From positions 124,001-188,000 of the forward strand of contig CAVZAE010000002.1 in NCBI GenBank assembly GCA_963773195.1: a stretch of DNA of 64,000 bases, in the 5' to 3' direction. The stretch comes from CAIWHR01 sp963773195. Lineage in GTDB: Bacteria > Pseudomonadota > Gammaproteobacteria > Burkholderiales > Casimicrobiaceae. Shown here piece after piece: positions 48,158 through 56,579 of the stretch. Both the position numbers and the translations under genes were made by a program. Within the stretch, counting starts at the first letter, position 1; each line of letters begins with the position of its first letter. Under the pieces are notes generated by a model. The model was not told the origin of the DNA. It saw only the letters and a list, made by a program, of their open reading frames with translations, and searched no databases.

Positions 48158-48173
48158 TGCGCGCTAGCACACA
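48158..48173 (-). promoter_or_regulatory. Crp/Fnr-type palindrome, site D (autoregulatory)
   Basis: Reverse-strand TGTGTG-CTAG-CGCGCA, GAC, 18 bp, TATCGT (48131-48136), about 125 bp upstream of the Crp/Fnr gene start at 48032. Two mismatches to the best half-sites. Confidence 0.6.
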
Positions 48174-48601
48174 TAAGAAACCAGTGAGGGGGATCACGAC
48201 GTAGAACAATAATCGGTTGGAGCCTGCTCGGCTGCATGCATCCAGGGGTCGCAGCAAACTGACAATGTCGGATGGCTTCGAACTGCGCTCTGCTCAATGG
48301 CCGGGGTCGACCCGTAGCGGCCATACATGCTGCCCACATTGCTGGGCGCGATGCGGCCAGCATTCGGCGAGTACCCGTGACCTTCCGCCCAGGAGGTGCC
48401 GGCGCGCCTCGACGCGATGCCCGTGCGCGGTCAGCGGCGAAGCCGCGCCCGTGGTATCAGGGCATTGCTTCGCAACCCGGAGGAGCGAGGACTTAGATCA
48501 ATGTTCGCCACCGTACAGACCTTGTCGGCACGTGGCCGGATCATCTGCTACGAACTGCATCGCTTGCACCGTCCATTTGTTCGCCGGAGGTCGGCAGGCT
48601 C

Positions 48602-49927
48602 ATGAAAGTACGCTTTTGGGGAACCAGGGGGTCGATCGCCACTCCGGGGCCGGCCACGAACCACTTCGGTGGCAACACGTCTTGCGTCGAGCTGACCACT
48701 GCGAGCGGCGAGCTCCTGATCTTCGACTGCGGCACCGGCGCGCGGCAGCTAGCCGCCGAGTTGATGCTCCAAGGCAAAAAGGCCATCAACTCGAACATCC
48801 TCCTCGGACATACGCACTGGGATCACATTCAAGGCTTTCCGTTCTTCAGCCCGGCTTTTCTGAAAGGGAACTCCGTTGCGATCTATGGCCCGGAAGGCAG
48901 CCGCGGCTCGCTGCATCACGTGCTCGCCGGCCAGATGGAGTACACCTACTTTCCCATCGACCTGAACCAGCTCCCGGCAGCGATTACCTACCATGACCTG
49001 ACCGAGGGCATCCACGCCATCGGGGGCGCCCGGGTCGCGACGCAATTTCTCAACCACCCTGCCATGACGGTGGGCTACCGCGTCGAAGCCGACGGCGTGG
49101 CAATCGTGTACTTGGTAGACCACGAGCCCTTCTCCGATGCGCTCTGGCGCGCCGGCGCCGAACCGGGCCGCATCGACTCGATCCTGCATGAGGGAGACCG
49201 CCGGCACGCCACCTTCATGGCCGACGCCGATCTCGTGATCCACGACGCCCAGTACACACCCGAGGAGTATCCCTCAAGGAAAACGTGGGGCCACAGCACG
49301 TACGAGTACGTGGTACAGATCGCCGCGGCGGCCCGCGTGCGGCGGGTCGCACTGACCCACCACGATCCGAGTCACGACGACCGTTTCGTCGCCGACATCG
49401 AGCGCAGGGCCCGCACCCTGGCCTTGCAAACCGGAACGGGACTCGACGTCTTCTGCGCGTATGAAGGATGCGAACTCGTCCTGCAGCCGCGCTCCACCTT
49501 GCAGCCGTTTGTCGCGACGGCCCCTTTCCAGGCGTCGGTCGCGCAGCGCGACTTTCACGTTCTGGCGGTTGACGATCAACCGGACATGCTCACGATGATC
49601 GTCCGCGCGCTGGAGGACGACCAGTACACGGTGAGCCGGGCGACGAGCGGGCCGGAGGCGCTCCGGATGATCGAGGAGCACATGCCGGACCTCGTGGTGC
49701 TGGATTACAAGATGGCCGACATGGATGGGCTGGCGGTCATGAAGACGCTCCGCACCAAGCCCGAGACGCAGCGCCTGCCTGTGCTGATGCTCACCGCCAT
49801 GACCGACGAGCCTAGCACCCGAGCCGGCTTCGAAGCGGGGGTGACGGACTATATAACCAAGCCGTTTTCGATCCCGCAGCTCACGGCGCGCGTCCGGGCC
49901 TGCCTCGCCAGAGCGCAGCTCCCGTAG
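48602..49927 (+). CDS. metallo-beta-lactamase-fold hydrolase fused to a response-regulator receiver domain
   Basis: A 441-residue two-domain protein. Residues 1-300 form a metallo-beta-lactamase fold with the metal motif HTHWDH (His70, His72, Asp74, His75), His152, Asp215 and His253/254. The start KVRFWGTRGSIATPGPATNHFGGNTSCVE is typical of phosphodiesterase-like RNase Z-type hydrolases. Residues 318-435 form a CheY-like receiver: VLAVDDQPDM (Asp pair near 324), phosphoacceptor Asp368 in VVLDYKMADMDG, and Lys in ITKPF. Fusion suggests a phosphorylation-controlled hydrolase. The convergent hybrid kinase (49940-52343) is the obvious partner. GGAGG is 12-16 bp upstream of the ATG. Confidence 0.92.
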   Translation: MKVRFWGTRGSIATPGPATNHFGGNTSCVELTTASGELLIFDCGTGARQLAAELMLQGKKAINSNILLGHTHWDHIQGFPFFSPAFLKGNSVAIYGPEGSRGSLHHVLAGQMEYTYFPIDLNQLPAAITYHDLTEGIHAIGGARVATQFLNHPAMTVGYRVEADGVAIVYLVDHEPFSDALWRAGAEPGRIDSILHEGDRRHATFMADADLVIHDAQYTPEEYPSRKTWGHSTYEYVVQIAAAARVRRVALTHHDPSHDDRFVADIERRARTLALQTGTGLDVFCAYEGCELVLQPRSTLQPFVATAPFQASVAQRDFHVLAVDDQPDMLTMIVRALEDDQYTVSRATSGPEALRMIEEHMPDLVVLDYKMADMDGLAVMKTLRTKPETQRLPVLMLTAMTDEPSTRAGFEAGVTDYITKPFSIPQLTARVRACLARAQLP

Positions 49928-49939
49928 TCGCGTGACGGC

Positions 49940-52343
49940 TTAGTCGGAGACGATTTCGACACGATCCAGATACGTCGACAAATTCGCCCACCCACTTGTG
50001 CGATGCCGCGGTGTCGGCGCTCTCGCCTGCCTGTTCAAGGGCGGCGCCAATGTCGGTGATGGCCTGGAAGCCCCAGCTGCCCCCCGCGCCCTTCATCCCG
50101 TGCCCGAGACTCTGGACGGTCTCGAAGTCACCCTGATCCAGCGCGTTCAGCATCGCGATGACCTCCTGCCTGCGGTTTTGAAGAAACGCGGGGATCAGGT
50201 CGGCGAATCTGGGATTCACACGCACAAGGATCGTGTCCCTCCGGCTGCCCTCCTCGTTCGATGACAGAGGTGCGGCGACGGAATGCTCCTTGATCGCTTG
50301 CAGCAGCACCTCTTGTTTGATGGGCTTCGTCAAATATGCCGTGCACCCCGCCGCCACACATTTTTCTTGATCCCCTTTCAACGCAGAGGCAGTCAGCGCG
50401 ATGATCGGCGTGGGCGGCCGGTGGTTCGTCTGTTCCCACCCCCTGATCGCGCGCGTTGCGGTCAAGCCGTCCATCACCGGCATTTGTCGGTCCATCAGGA
50501 CAAGGTCGTAGTGTCCGGCGGTAAACTTTTCATAGGCGACGGCCCCGTTTTCGGCGATTTCGACCCGATAGGGCGTGTCCTGCAGGTAGGCCACGGTGAT
50601 CGTTCGGTTGTCGGGGGAGTCCTCCACCAGAAGAATGTGCAGCGCCGGCAACGGACGTTCGGGACCCGTGCCGACCGGCGCTGCGGCTCGCCGCGTCGCC
50701 CCGGCCCAGATCTCAAGCGGCACGGTGAACGAAAACACGCTGCCCTTCCCGACCCCGCTTTCGACCCGGATGCCTCCGCCCATGAGTTCCACCAGGCGCT
50801 TCGAAATCGTGAGTCCCAGCCCCGAGCCTCCGTAGCGGCGAGTGGTGGACGAATCGGCCTGCGTGAACCGCTCGAACACAGCGCCCAGCTTCTCGCTTGG
50901 AATGCCGATACCGGTGTCCGAGATCGTGAAGCGCAATGAGCCTGGCGCGGAGGAGTTCGCGTCAGGCGTTACTCGCAGCGTCACTTCGCCCGATTCGGTG
51001 AACTTGATCGCATTGCCGAGCAAGTTGAGCAATACCTGCCGTAGTCGCGTCGGATCGCCGATGAGGTCGCCGGGCACTTCCGGGGCGATCCCGCACACCA
51101 GGGCCAGGCCTTTTTCCTGGGCCCGGACCGCCACCATCTCCTTCACTTTCTCCAGCAGGTCGTTCAACGAGAACCCAGTTCGCTCCAACTCGAGCTGCGA
51201 GGCTTCGACTTTGGAGAGATCGAGGATGTCGTTGACGAGATTGAGCAGATTGTCTCCAGCGCGGCGAAAAATCTGCACATACTTGTCTTGGTCCGGCGAG
51301 AGCGGGGTCTTCGCGAGCAGATCGGCGATGCCGATGATCGCATTCATCGGTGTTCGGATTTCATGACTCATGCTCGCCAGAAAATCCGACTTGGTCTGGC
51401 TCGCGGTCTCAGCCATGGCCTTGGCCTGCTGCAGCTCCGCTTCCACACGCTTACGCTCCGTGACGTCGCGCGCCGCGGCGAAAACGCCCTGTAGCGTGCG
51501 GTCCCGGTCGTAAAAGGTGGTTGCGTTGTAGGACACGACCGTTTGCTTTCCGTCGCGGGCGCGCGCCGTCAGCTCGTAGTCGGTGACTCTCTTTTCGCTC
51601 AGGACAAGCTTGATTCCCGCCTCCGCCCTCTCTGGATCGGTGAAATAACTCTTGAACGGCGCACCGATCAGCTCGTCGCGCGTACAGCCGGTGAGCGCCT
51701 CCATCTGCTTGTTGACGTCCGTGATGATGCCGGACGGGTCGGTGGTCATGATCGCGTCTATGTTGGATTCGATCAGCGAGCGCGTGTAGAACTGCTGGTC
51801 GCGCAGGCGTTGATCGAGCTTCTTTTGCTCAGCTTCGACCTGCTGGCGCACAGTATTGTCTGTGCCGATCAAAAGGTAACCGATAATTGCGTCTTGGGCG
51901 TCGCGCAGTGCCGTCACGGACACGACCGCCCCAAATCGGCTGCCGTCCTTCCGGATATAGGTCAGTTCATAGATGTCCTCGATCCCGCGCGAGGCCTTGA
52001 ACACCAATGCCTCGAAGCCCGGCGTGATCGAAGCTCCCAGCTCGACGCTCAGCGCCTTGGCGCGGGCGATCAGTTCTTTGGGATCGGAAATGTCGGCAGG
52101 GGTGATCTTGTTCATCACGTCGGCCGCCGTGTAGCCCAGCATTCGCTCGGCGCCGACATTGAAGATTTGAATGACGCCCTTTGCGTCCGTGGCGATGCAC
52201 GAGAAGTTGGCGCTGTTGAAGATCGCGCGCTGCAGGGCCCCCGCCTTGAGCAGCACCTCTTCGGCCTGCTCGCGCGAGCTCACGTCGCCGGCGCTCTTGG
52301 AGACGTCGATTTTCGTCCTCGTCACCCCCTTGGTTTTGATCAT
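49940..52343 (-). CDS. hybrid sensor histidine kinase (PAS-PAS-HisKA-HATPase-REC-Hpt), C-terminus shifted
   Basis: About 800 residues. Two PAS domains (about 35-165 and 185-300) precede HisKA with phospho-His327 (FLASMSHEIRTPMNAIIG). The HATPase has NLLGNAIKF, DTGIGIP and GGSGLGLTISKR. The receiver has Asp618 (LVLMDRQMPVMDG), and the Hpt has His748 (HGMKGAGGSWGF). There is no membrane helix, so it senses cytoplasmic signals. ATG 52343 has GGAGG upstream. Near 49985 an extra T (TTT instead of TT) shifts the last 17 residues; reading past it gives GELSTYLDRVEIVSD and TAA at 49940. As it stands the frame runs 47 bp into the convergent neighbour's end. Confidence 0.9.
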
Positions 52344-52481
52344 TGGTGTTGCCTCCGGTAACCGACGCGCGCTCCCATGGGTCACGGCGGCGGCTGATAG
52401 GTCCGAAACCGGGCCTATTTATTTGGCCGCATGAGTGCTGCTATCACCGGAGCAATCCTACGTGGTGGGCGCGCCGCCATC

Positions 52482-52497
52482 GGTGCGCTATCGCACA
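52482..52497. promoter_or_regulatory. Crp/Fnr-type palindrome, site E (bidirectional)
   Basis: Forward: GGTGCG-CTAT-CGCACA, GAC, 18 bp, TAGGGT (52519-52524), or TATAGG two bases earlier, facing DUF3096. Reverse: TGTGCG-ATAG-CGCACC, GAT, 18 bp, TAGGAT (52455-52460), facing the hybrid kinase. Both directions keep the class II distance. Confidence 0.75.
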
Positions 52498-52671
52498 GAC
52501 TCAAGCAGGGTCGCACTATAGGGTGGGCGCTCTGCAACGCTCAGCGTGCTTGACACCCCGTCTGTGCGGAGCCGCCGGATGCTTGCAAGGAGTGGCTTCC
52601 GGGCTGTCAAGCCCAAGGCCCGGCGTCGCAGCGATCGCCGCAGCGCTAACCCTTCCTGACCGAAAGCTACG

Positions 52672-52827
52672 ATGAACATCACCTTGAGTTTCGCCCCAAT
52701 CGTTTCGCTTCTCGCCGGCATCCTGATCCTTGTCCTGCCGCGGTTGCTCAACTACATCGTCGCCATCTATCTGATCATCATTGGGCTGCTCGGACTGTTC
52801 GGCGCCGGCAGTTTTCATATGAAGTGA
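52672..52827 (+). CDS. DUF3096 small membrane protein
   Basis: A 51-residue protein, missed by ordinary length cut-offs. It starts NITLSFAPIVSLLAGILILV, continues LPRLLNYIVAIYLIIIGLLGLFG and ends in FHMK. The PRLLNYIVAIYLIIIGLLGL string is the DUF3096 core. It is two adjacent hydrophobic helices, probably an inner-membrane peptide. The ribosome-binding site is weak. It follows site E and has a decayed paralogue near 59.9 kb. Confidence 0.85.
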   Translation: MNITLSFAPIVSLLAGILILVLPRLLNYIVAIYLIIIGLLGLFGAGSFHMK

Positions 52828-52994
52828 TTGGGTGTCGGCACATTTGATTTGATCGGGGAGCGCTCGCGACACGGGCGCCATCCGTCGCGCGTTCTACCAC
52901 GCCTTCCATATGGACGAGTGAAGTCCTGTTCTGGACCGGCCTGATCGGCGTCGTCCTTGGGCGCCGCATCCGTTCTCGCGATGAAGCCAAAATG

Positions 52995-53010
52995 TGTGCG
53001 ATGGCGCACA
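52995..53010 (+). promoter_or_regulatory. Crp/Fnr-type palindrome, site F
   Basis: TGTGCG-ATGG-CGCACA, TAC, 18 bp, TAAAGT (53032-53037). It is about 110 bp upstream of the gene at 53119. Confidence 0.72.
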
Positions 53011-53118
53011 TACACAGTCGAGCGCTTGACGTAAAGTCTCTGCTCGTGATTGCAAAGTGTTTTCTTAAAAGCTGTCGGCGAACCTTCGATCGGTGCCGAC
53101 GAGTCTGTGTGGGGCCCC

Positions 53119-53406
53119 ATGAAGTCAATTCTCGACCCGTCGTTTCGATATACCATGAGCTTCAACACGAACTTGCAGAAAACGTTCGCGCGAATCCGCC
53201 GCGACCAGCAGCGAGCGGCGGAAAACGCAGCGGTGCCGAAGTCCGGCGCGCTCGCCAAAGTATCGTCGATCGTCAAGAAGACGGAAGCGTGTGCCGCACG
53301 TCGGCTCGTGTTGGCAGATATGCCGATCGAGGCGAGTCCGGAGCGATTTCATGTCAGCGTCGCCTTCCATGGACAGCCTAGTGAATTGAAGGATAAAAAT
53401 GCGTAA
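53119..53406 (+). CDS. small basic hypothetical protein
   Basis: A 95-residue protein starting MKSILDPSFRYTMSFNTNLQKTF, rich in Arg/Lys/Ala (RIRRDQQRAAENAAVPKSGALAKVSSIVKKTEACAARR). No signal or membrane helix is present. Its stop overlaps the next gene's start region by 8 bp, which suggests an operon starting from site F. Function unknown. The start is taken at the ATG at 53119; an open frame extends further upstream. Confidence 0.5.
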   Translation: MKSILDPSFRYTMSFNTNLQKTFARIRRDQQRAAENAAVPKSGALAKVSSIVKKTEACAARRLVLADMPIEASPERFHVSVAFHGQPSELKDKNA

Positions 53407-54475
53407 GGTACTCGCCGCGTTGTGGATCATGCTGCTTTGCTCGAGCACTTCGGTTGCCGCTCAGGTGAGCGTCGGCATCGGATTTCCCGGCGTCAGCATC
53501 GGGATCAATCTGCCGGTCTATCCGGAGTTGATGCCGGTCCCCGGCTACCCTGTCTACTATGCGCCACAGGTGAACACGAACTACTTCTTCTATGACGGCA
53601 TGTACTGGGTCTACCAGCGGGACAACTGGTACGCGAGCTCCTGGTACAACGGACCCTGGGGACTCGTCGCTCCGGAGGCGGTGCCGCTCTTCGTGCTGCG
53701 CGTTCCGGTGCGCTATTACCGGCGACCTCCTGCGTACTTTCGCGGGTGGCGTTCGGAAGCGCCACCGCGCTGGGGTGAGCACTGGGGCAATTCATGGGAG
53801 CAGCGTCATAGCGGATGGGACACGTGGGATCGTGGCTCTGTGCCCGCGCCGGCCCCGCTGCCTACCTATCAGCGACAATATTCGGGGAATCGATATCCCC
53901 GCGTGGAGCAGCAGCAGGTGCTTCAAAGCCAGAACTACCAATACCAGCCGCAAGACGCCGTATCGCGACAGCATTATCAAGCACAGCCGGCGCAAAGTGC
54001 GCCCGCGCCCCAGGTGCGGCACGCAGTGCCTCAGGAAAGCAGCGCCCCGCCTCACGACCAGCGCGTCTCGAGCCGACCAGCTTCGATCCCGCAGGTCGCT
54101 CCCTTGCCGCCGCGCGGACAGTCGCCGCAAAGTGGCAGCGGAGATCTTCAGAGGCCGACCGCCGCCCGAGCGCCTTCTCAGGAGCGCGGCCCGACAGCCC
54201 AGTCACAGGGACAGCAGCCACAACAAGCGCATGGGCAGCAGGCACCAAGGGCACAGGTCCAGAACAAACCACCACCGCAAGTCCATGGACCCCCGCAGGA
54301 ATCACAAACATCCCCGCATCAGCCGCAGCAACAACAGCAAGCGGCAGCTCAGCATCAGCAGCAGGGGCAAAGCCGGGAGAAAACACCGCAAGGCAACGGA
54401 CCCGCACAGGAATCAAAGCAGGGCCAGGCGAAAGGCCCCGACAAGAGCGAGCAGCAAGGCGGGGAGCGCAAGTGA
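53399..54475 (+). CDS. secreted aromatic-rich protein with Gln/Pro low-complexity tail
   Basis: A 358-residue exported protein. The signal peptide ends near SVAAQ (about residue 22). A Tyr/Trp-rich module follows (about 45-135): YPVYYAPQVNTNYFFYDGMYWVYQRDNW, YASSWYNGPW, RWGEHWGNSWEQRH. The rest is Gln/Pro/Ser-rich (QPQQAHGQQAPRAQVQN and similar), ending in a Lys/Glu tail. It parallels the DUF6600 protein at 44482 in organisation but not in detail. It probably sits in the periplasm or on the surface. A good start lies at ATG 53399. Confidence 0.7.
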   Translation: MRKVLAALWIMLLCSSTSVAAQVSVGIGFPGVSIGINLPVYPELMPVPGYPVYYAPQVNTNYFFYDGMYWVYQRDNWYASSWYNGPWGLVAPEAVPLFVLRVPVRYYRRPPAYFRGWRSEAPPRWGEHWGNSWEQRHSGWDTWDRGSVPAPAPLPTYQRQYSGNRYPRVEQQQVLQSQNYQYQPQDAVSRQHYQAQPAQSAPAPQVRHAVPQESSAPPHDQRVSSRPASIPQVAPLPPRGQSPQSGSGDLQRPTAARAPSQERGPTAQSQGQQPQQAHGQQAPRAQVQNKPPPQVHGPPQESQTSPHQPQQQQQAAAQHQQQGQSREKTPQGNGPAQESKQGQAKGPDKSEQQGGERK

Positions 54476-54631
54476 GGGCCGCCCTCGGTCGAATCGTATT
54501 GCCACGACACATGACGCCGCTCCATGGGTCCTTTCGCGAGGCAGGAGTGTTGTAAGCCGCCGTGTACCAACCCCTCCCGCCACAACTCGCAGAATGATTC
54601 CAAGTGTCCTCACTCGCTTTCACGTTGTTTC

Positions 54632-56290
54632 CTACGGCGCCCGAAGGCGGCGGATGAGAATGTCGATGATGTCGACGCCGTTTGGTGATTTCAGGCGAGA
54701 TTGGCTCAACACGCGAACAAATTCAGGTTCGGGCAGTAATTGATAATCTGAGCGAATGAATACCGCCGCGATGGCACGCTGAACATCCACGGATTCGGCA
54801 GCGGGGAAAAAGCGTGCCAGCTCATCAAGACTCTGGCGATCGCTCAGACGATGGCGCGCCAGGGTGTCGAGGGCACGAACCTGCGGGCCCGATCCGGTCA
54901 TGCGCGTGATCCCGCTCGCCACAACGCGGAGCTCGTCAACGTCGGTGATCGGTCGGTGCCCGAGATAAACCTCTGCGATTTGCACTTCCGCGTCGTCGCG
55001 ACTCGTCAGCGCCTGAAGAACGCGGGCTCGGCTTTCGGTGCTTCCCAGGCACGCGAGGGCCGCAGCGTTCGCTACCTTGTCGTCCGGTGATGGCGACAAC
55101 GGCAGCCGATGACGCTCCTGGTCCAGCTCGTGATCCCTGTTCAATGAGCACATCAGGTCGACTTCGGCAGCGCCGATGGATCCGCGTCTCAGGAGGTCGC
55201 CGATCATGCGCACGAGCTCGACGCGTTGCTCTGCCGGCGACAGCCACTCCAGCGTGCCCGCGAGCCGGATCATCCGAGCGCGAATCCGGGGCAAATCGAC
55301 GTCCTCCGCAAAGCGCAAGTACCGGTCGCGAGCGACGTGATCGCGGGCGATCGCATCGAGCGCCGAGGTGAAGGCTGGGTCTTGCCGCTCGCTTTCGGTC
55401 AGCGCTGCAAACAGGCCTTCGATGCGCTCGAGGAACATGCGGACTTCCGCCATGTCGCGGTGCAGGAGATCGTGGATAAAGCCGAGTTTCTCCGCCGGCG
55501 ACGACCGGTCGTCGATGAATTGACAAACCTCGCGCCGATGGGCGGCGCGTGGATCCGATTCGCTGAGGCCGCTAACCGTGATCATGGACTCGCTGGCAAA
55601 GTGACCGAGGAGCCTGGGACTCGCGCGACCGCTGCCAACCTCCCCGATCGACGACGGTTGGAAGTAACGGCCAAGCAGCATCGCCGCGGTGGGTCCCAGC
55701 GGCGCAACCGAAGAGAACCCGTAAATGACCGGCACACCCATGAAAATGCGCCGCATGCGGTCGCGGCTGCTTTCATCGTGGCGCTGATCCAGGGTGCGCG
55801 CCAAGCGCCCGGCCTCGCCATGCGAGTGTCCGGCGCGGACAAGGCTTCGCCCGACTTCGGAAGACATGCTCTTGACCGCGTCCGCGTTCAACGTGTTGCA
55901 CCCGAAAAGATAGACCTCCTTCAATTGCGAGAACAGGCCGGGACAGGACTCACTGCAGGAGGCGCGCTCCATCTCGAGGACCGGCAGAAACTCGCTGGCG
56001 TCCGTCTGATCCGAATAGAACTCGGTGTTGCCATCGAAATGGCCGGAGATGACGAGCACGTCACAGTGAATGCCCTGCCGGCAGGCGGAGGCCAGCCAAT
56101 CGGGACGACCTCGCTCCACCAATTCGACAAACTGATACTGATCTTCCGGAAGACGCTGCCGAAACATTTCCTTTTCGTTGGATGAATTGACGGTGATCGT
56201 GCAAACCGTGCGCTTGCTAGCGTGGGCATCCGTGCCGCAACCCAGGGCAAACAGTGCGACCAGCAAAAGAGCCTTGGCAGATGAGGACAC
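54632..56290 (-). CDS. secreted protein, possible caspase-fold (clan CD-like) N-domain and helical-repeat C-domain
   Basis: A 552-residue protein. An N-terminal hydrophobic segment (about residues 6-24, ALLLVALFALGCGTDAHAS) suggests export, perhaps as a lipoprotein. Residues 27-135 contain VLVISGHFDG (His84 after a hydrophobic strand) and EVYLFGCNTL (Cys131 after another). This His-then-Cys arrangement resembles CHAT/caspase folds (H in LHLACHG-like, C in LSACxT-like motifs) but is inferred, and the Gly after His is missing. From about residue 230 the chain is alpha-helical with HEAT-like helices (FIHDLLHRDMAEVRMFLERIEGLFAAL and later). No family was recognised. Site G (with a second palindrome) lies directly upstream, a 37-nt leader. 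Confidence 0.6.
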   Translation of the reverse strand: MSSSAKALLLVALFALGCGTDAHASKRTVCTITVNSSNEKEMFRQRLPEDQYQFVELVERGRPDWLASACRQGIHCDVLVISGHFDGNTEFYSDQTDASEFLPVLEMERASCSESCPGLFSQLKEVYLFGCNTLNADAVKSMSSEVGRSLVRAGHSHGEAGRLARTLDQRHDESSRDRMRRIFMGVPVIYGFSSVAPLGPTAAMLLGRYFQPSSIGEVGSGRASPRLLGHFASESMITVSGLSESDPRAAHRREVCQFIDDRSSPAEKLGFIHDLLHRDMAEVRMFLERIEGLFAALTESERQDPAFTSALDAIARDHVARDRYLRFAEDVDLPRIRARMIRLAGTLEWLSPAEQRVELVRMIGDLLRRGSIGAAEVDLMCSLNRDHELDQERHRLPLSPSPDDKVANAAALACLGSTESRARVLQALTSRDDAEVQIAEVYLGHRPITDVDELRVVASGITRMTGSGPQVRALDTLARHRLSDRQSLDELARFFPAAESVDVQRAIAAVFIRSDYQLLPEPEFVRVLSQSRLKSPNGVDIIDILIRRLRAP

Positions 56291-56360
56291 GGGTCAGATA
56301 CGTTCGGATAGTTTTGTATGGTCCTTCGCGGGGAGCGTAGCCGGAGGAACCACCGCAGTC

Positions 56361-56376
56361 TGTGCGCCGTCGCACG
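56361..56376 (-). promoter_or_regulatory. Crp/Fnr-type palindrome, site G
   Basis: Reverse-strand CGTGCG-ACGG-CGCACA, GAC, 18 bp, TACGCT (56334-56339). A second palindrome TGTGCG-TCAC-CGCACC lies at 56387-56402, 26 bp further upstream (centre at -67.5). Confidence 0.7.
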
Positions 56377-56579
56377 CATGGCGCAATGTGCGTCACCGCA
56401 CCGACTGGCTTGCGGTTCGCCGACCCTCGTTGTGTTTCGGCCGTGACGCGGCCACGAAAACAAGCACCGCCAGATCCATCACGCTGCCAGCGGGATATCG
56501 GAACGGGCTCACGGTTGGCGCTGCGCACAACCGGAGATGCTTCTGATAGGCACCGCGCCGTGGGGCGCGAATGTATCTG

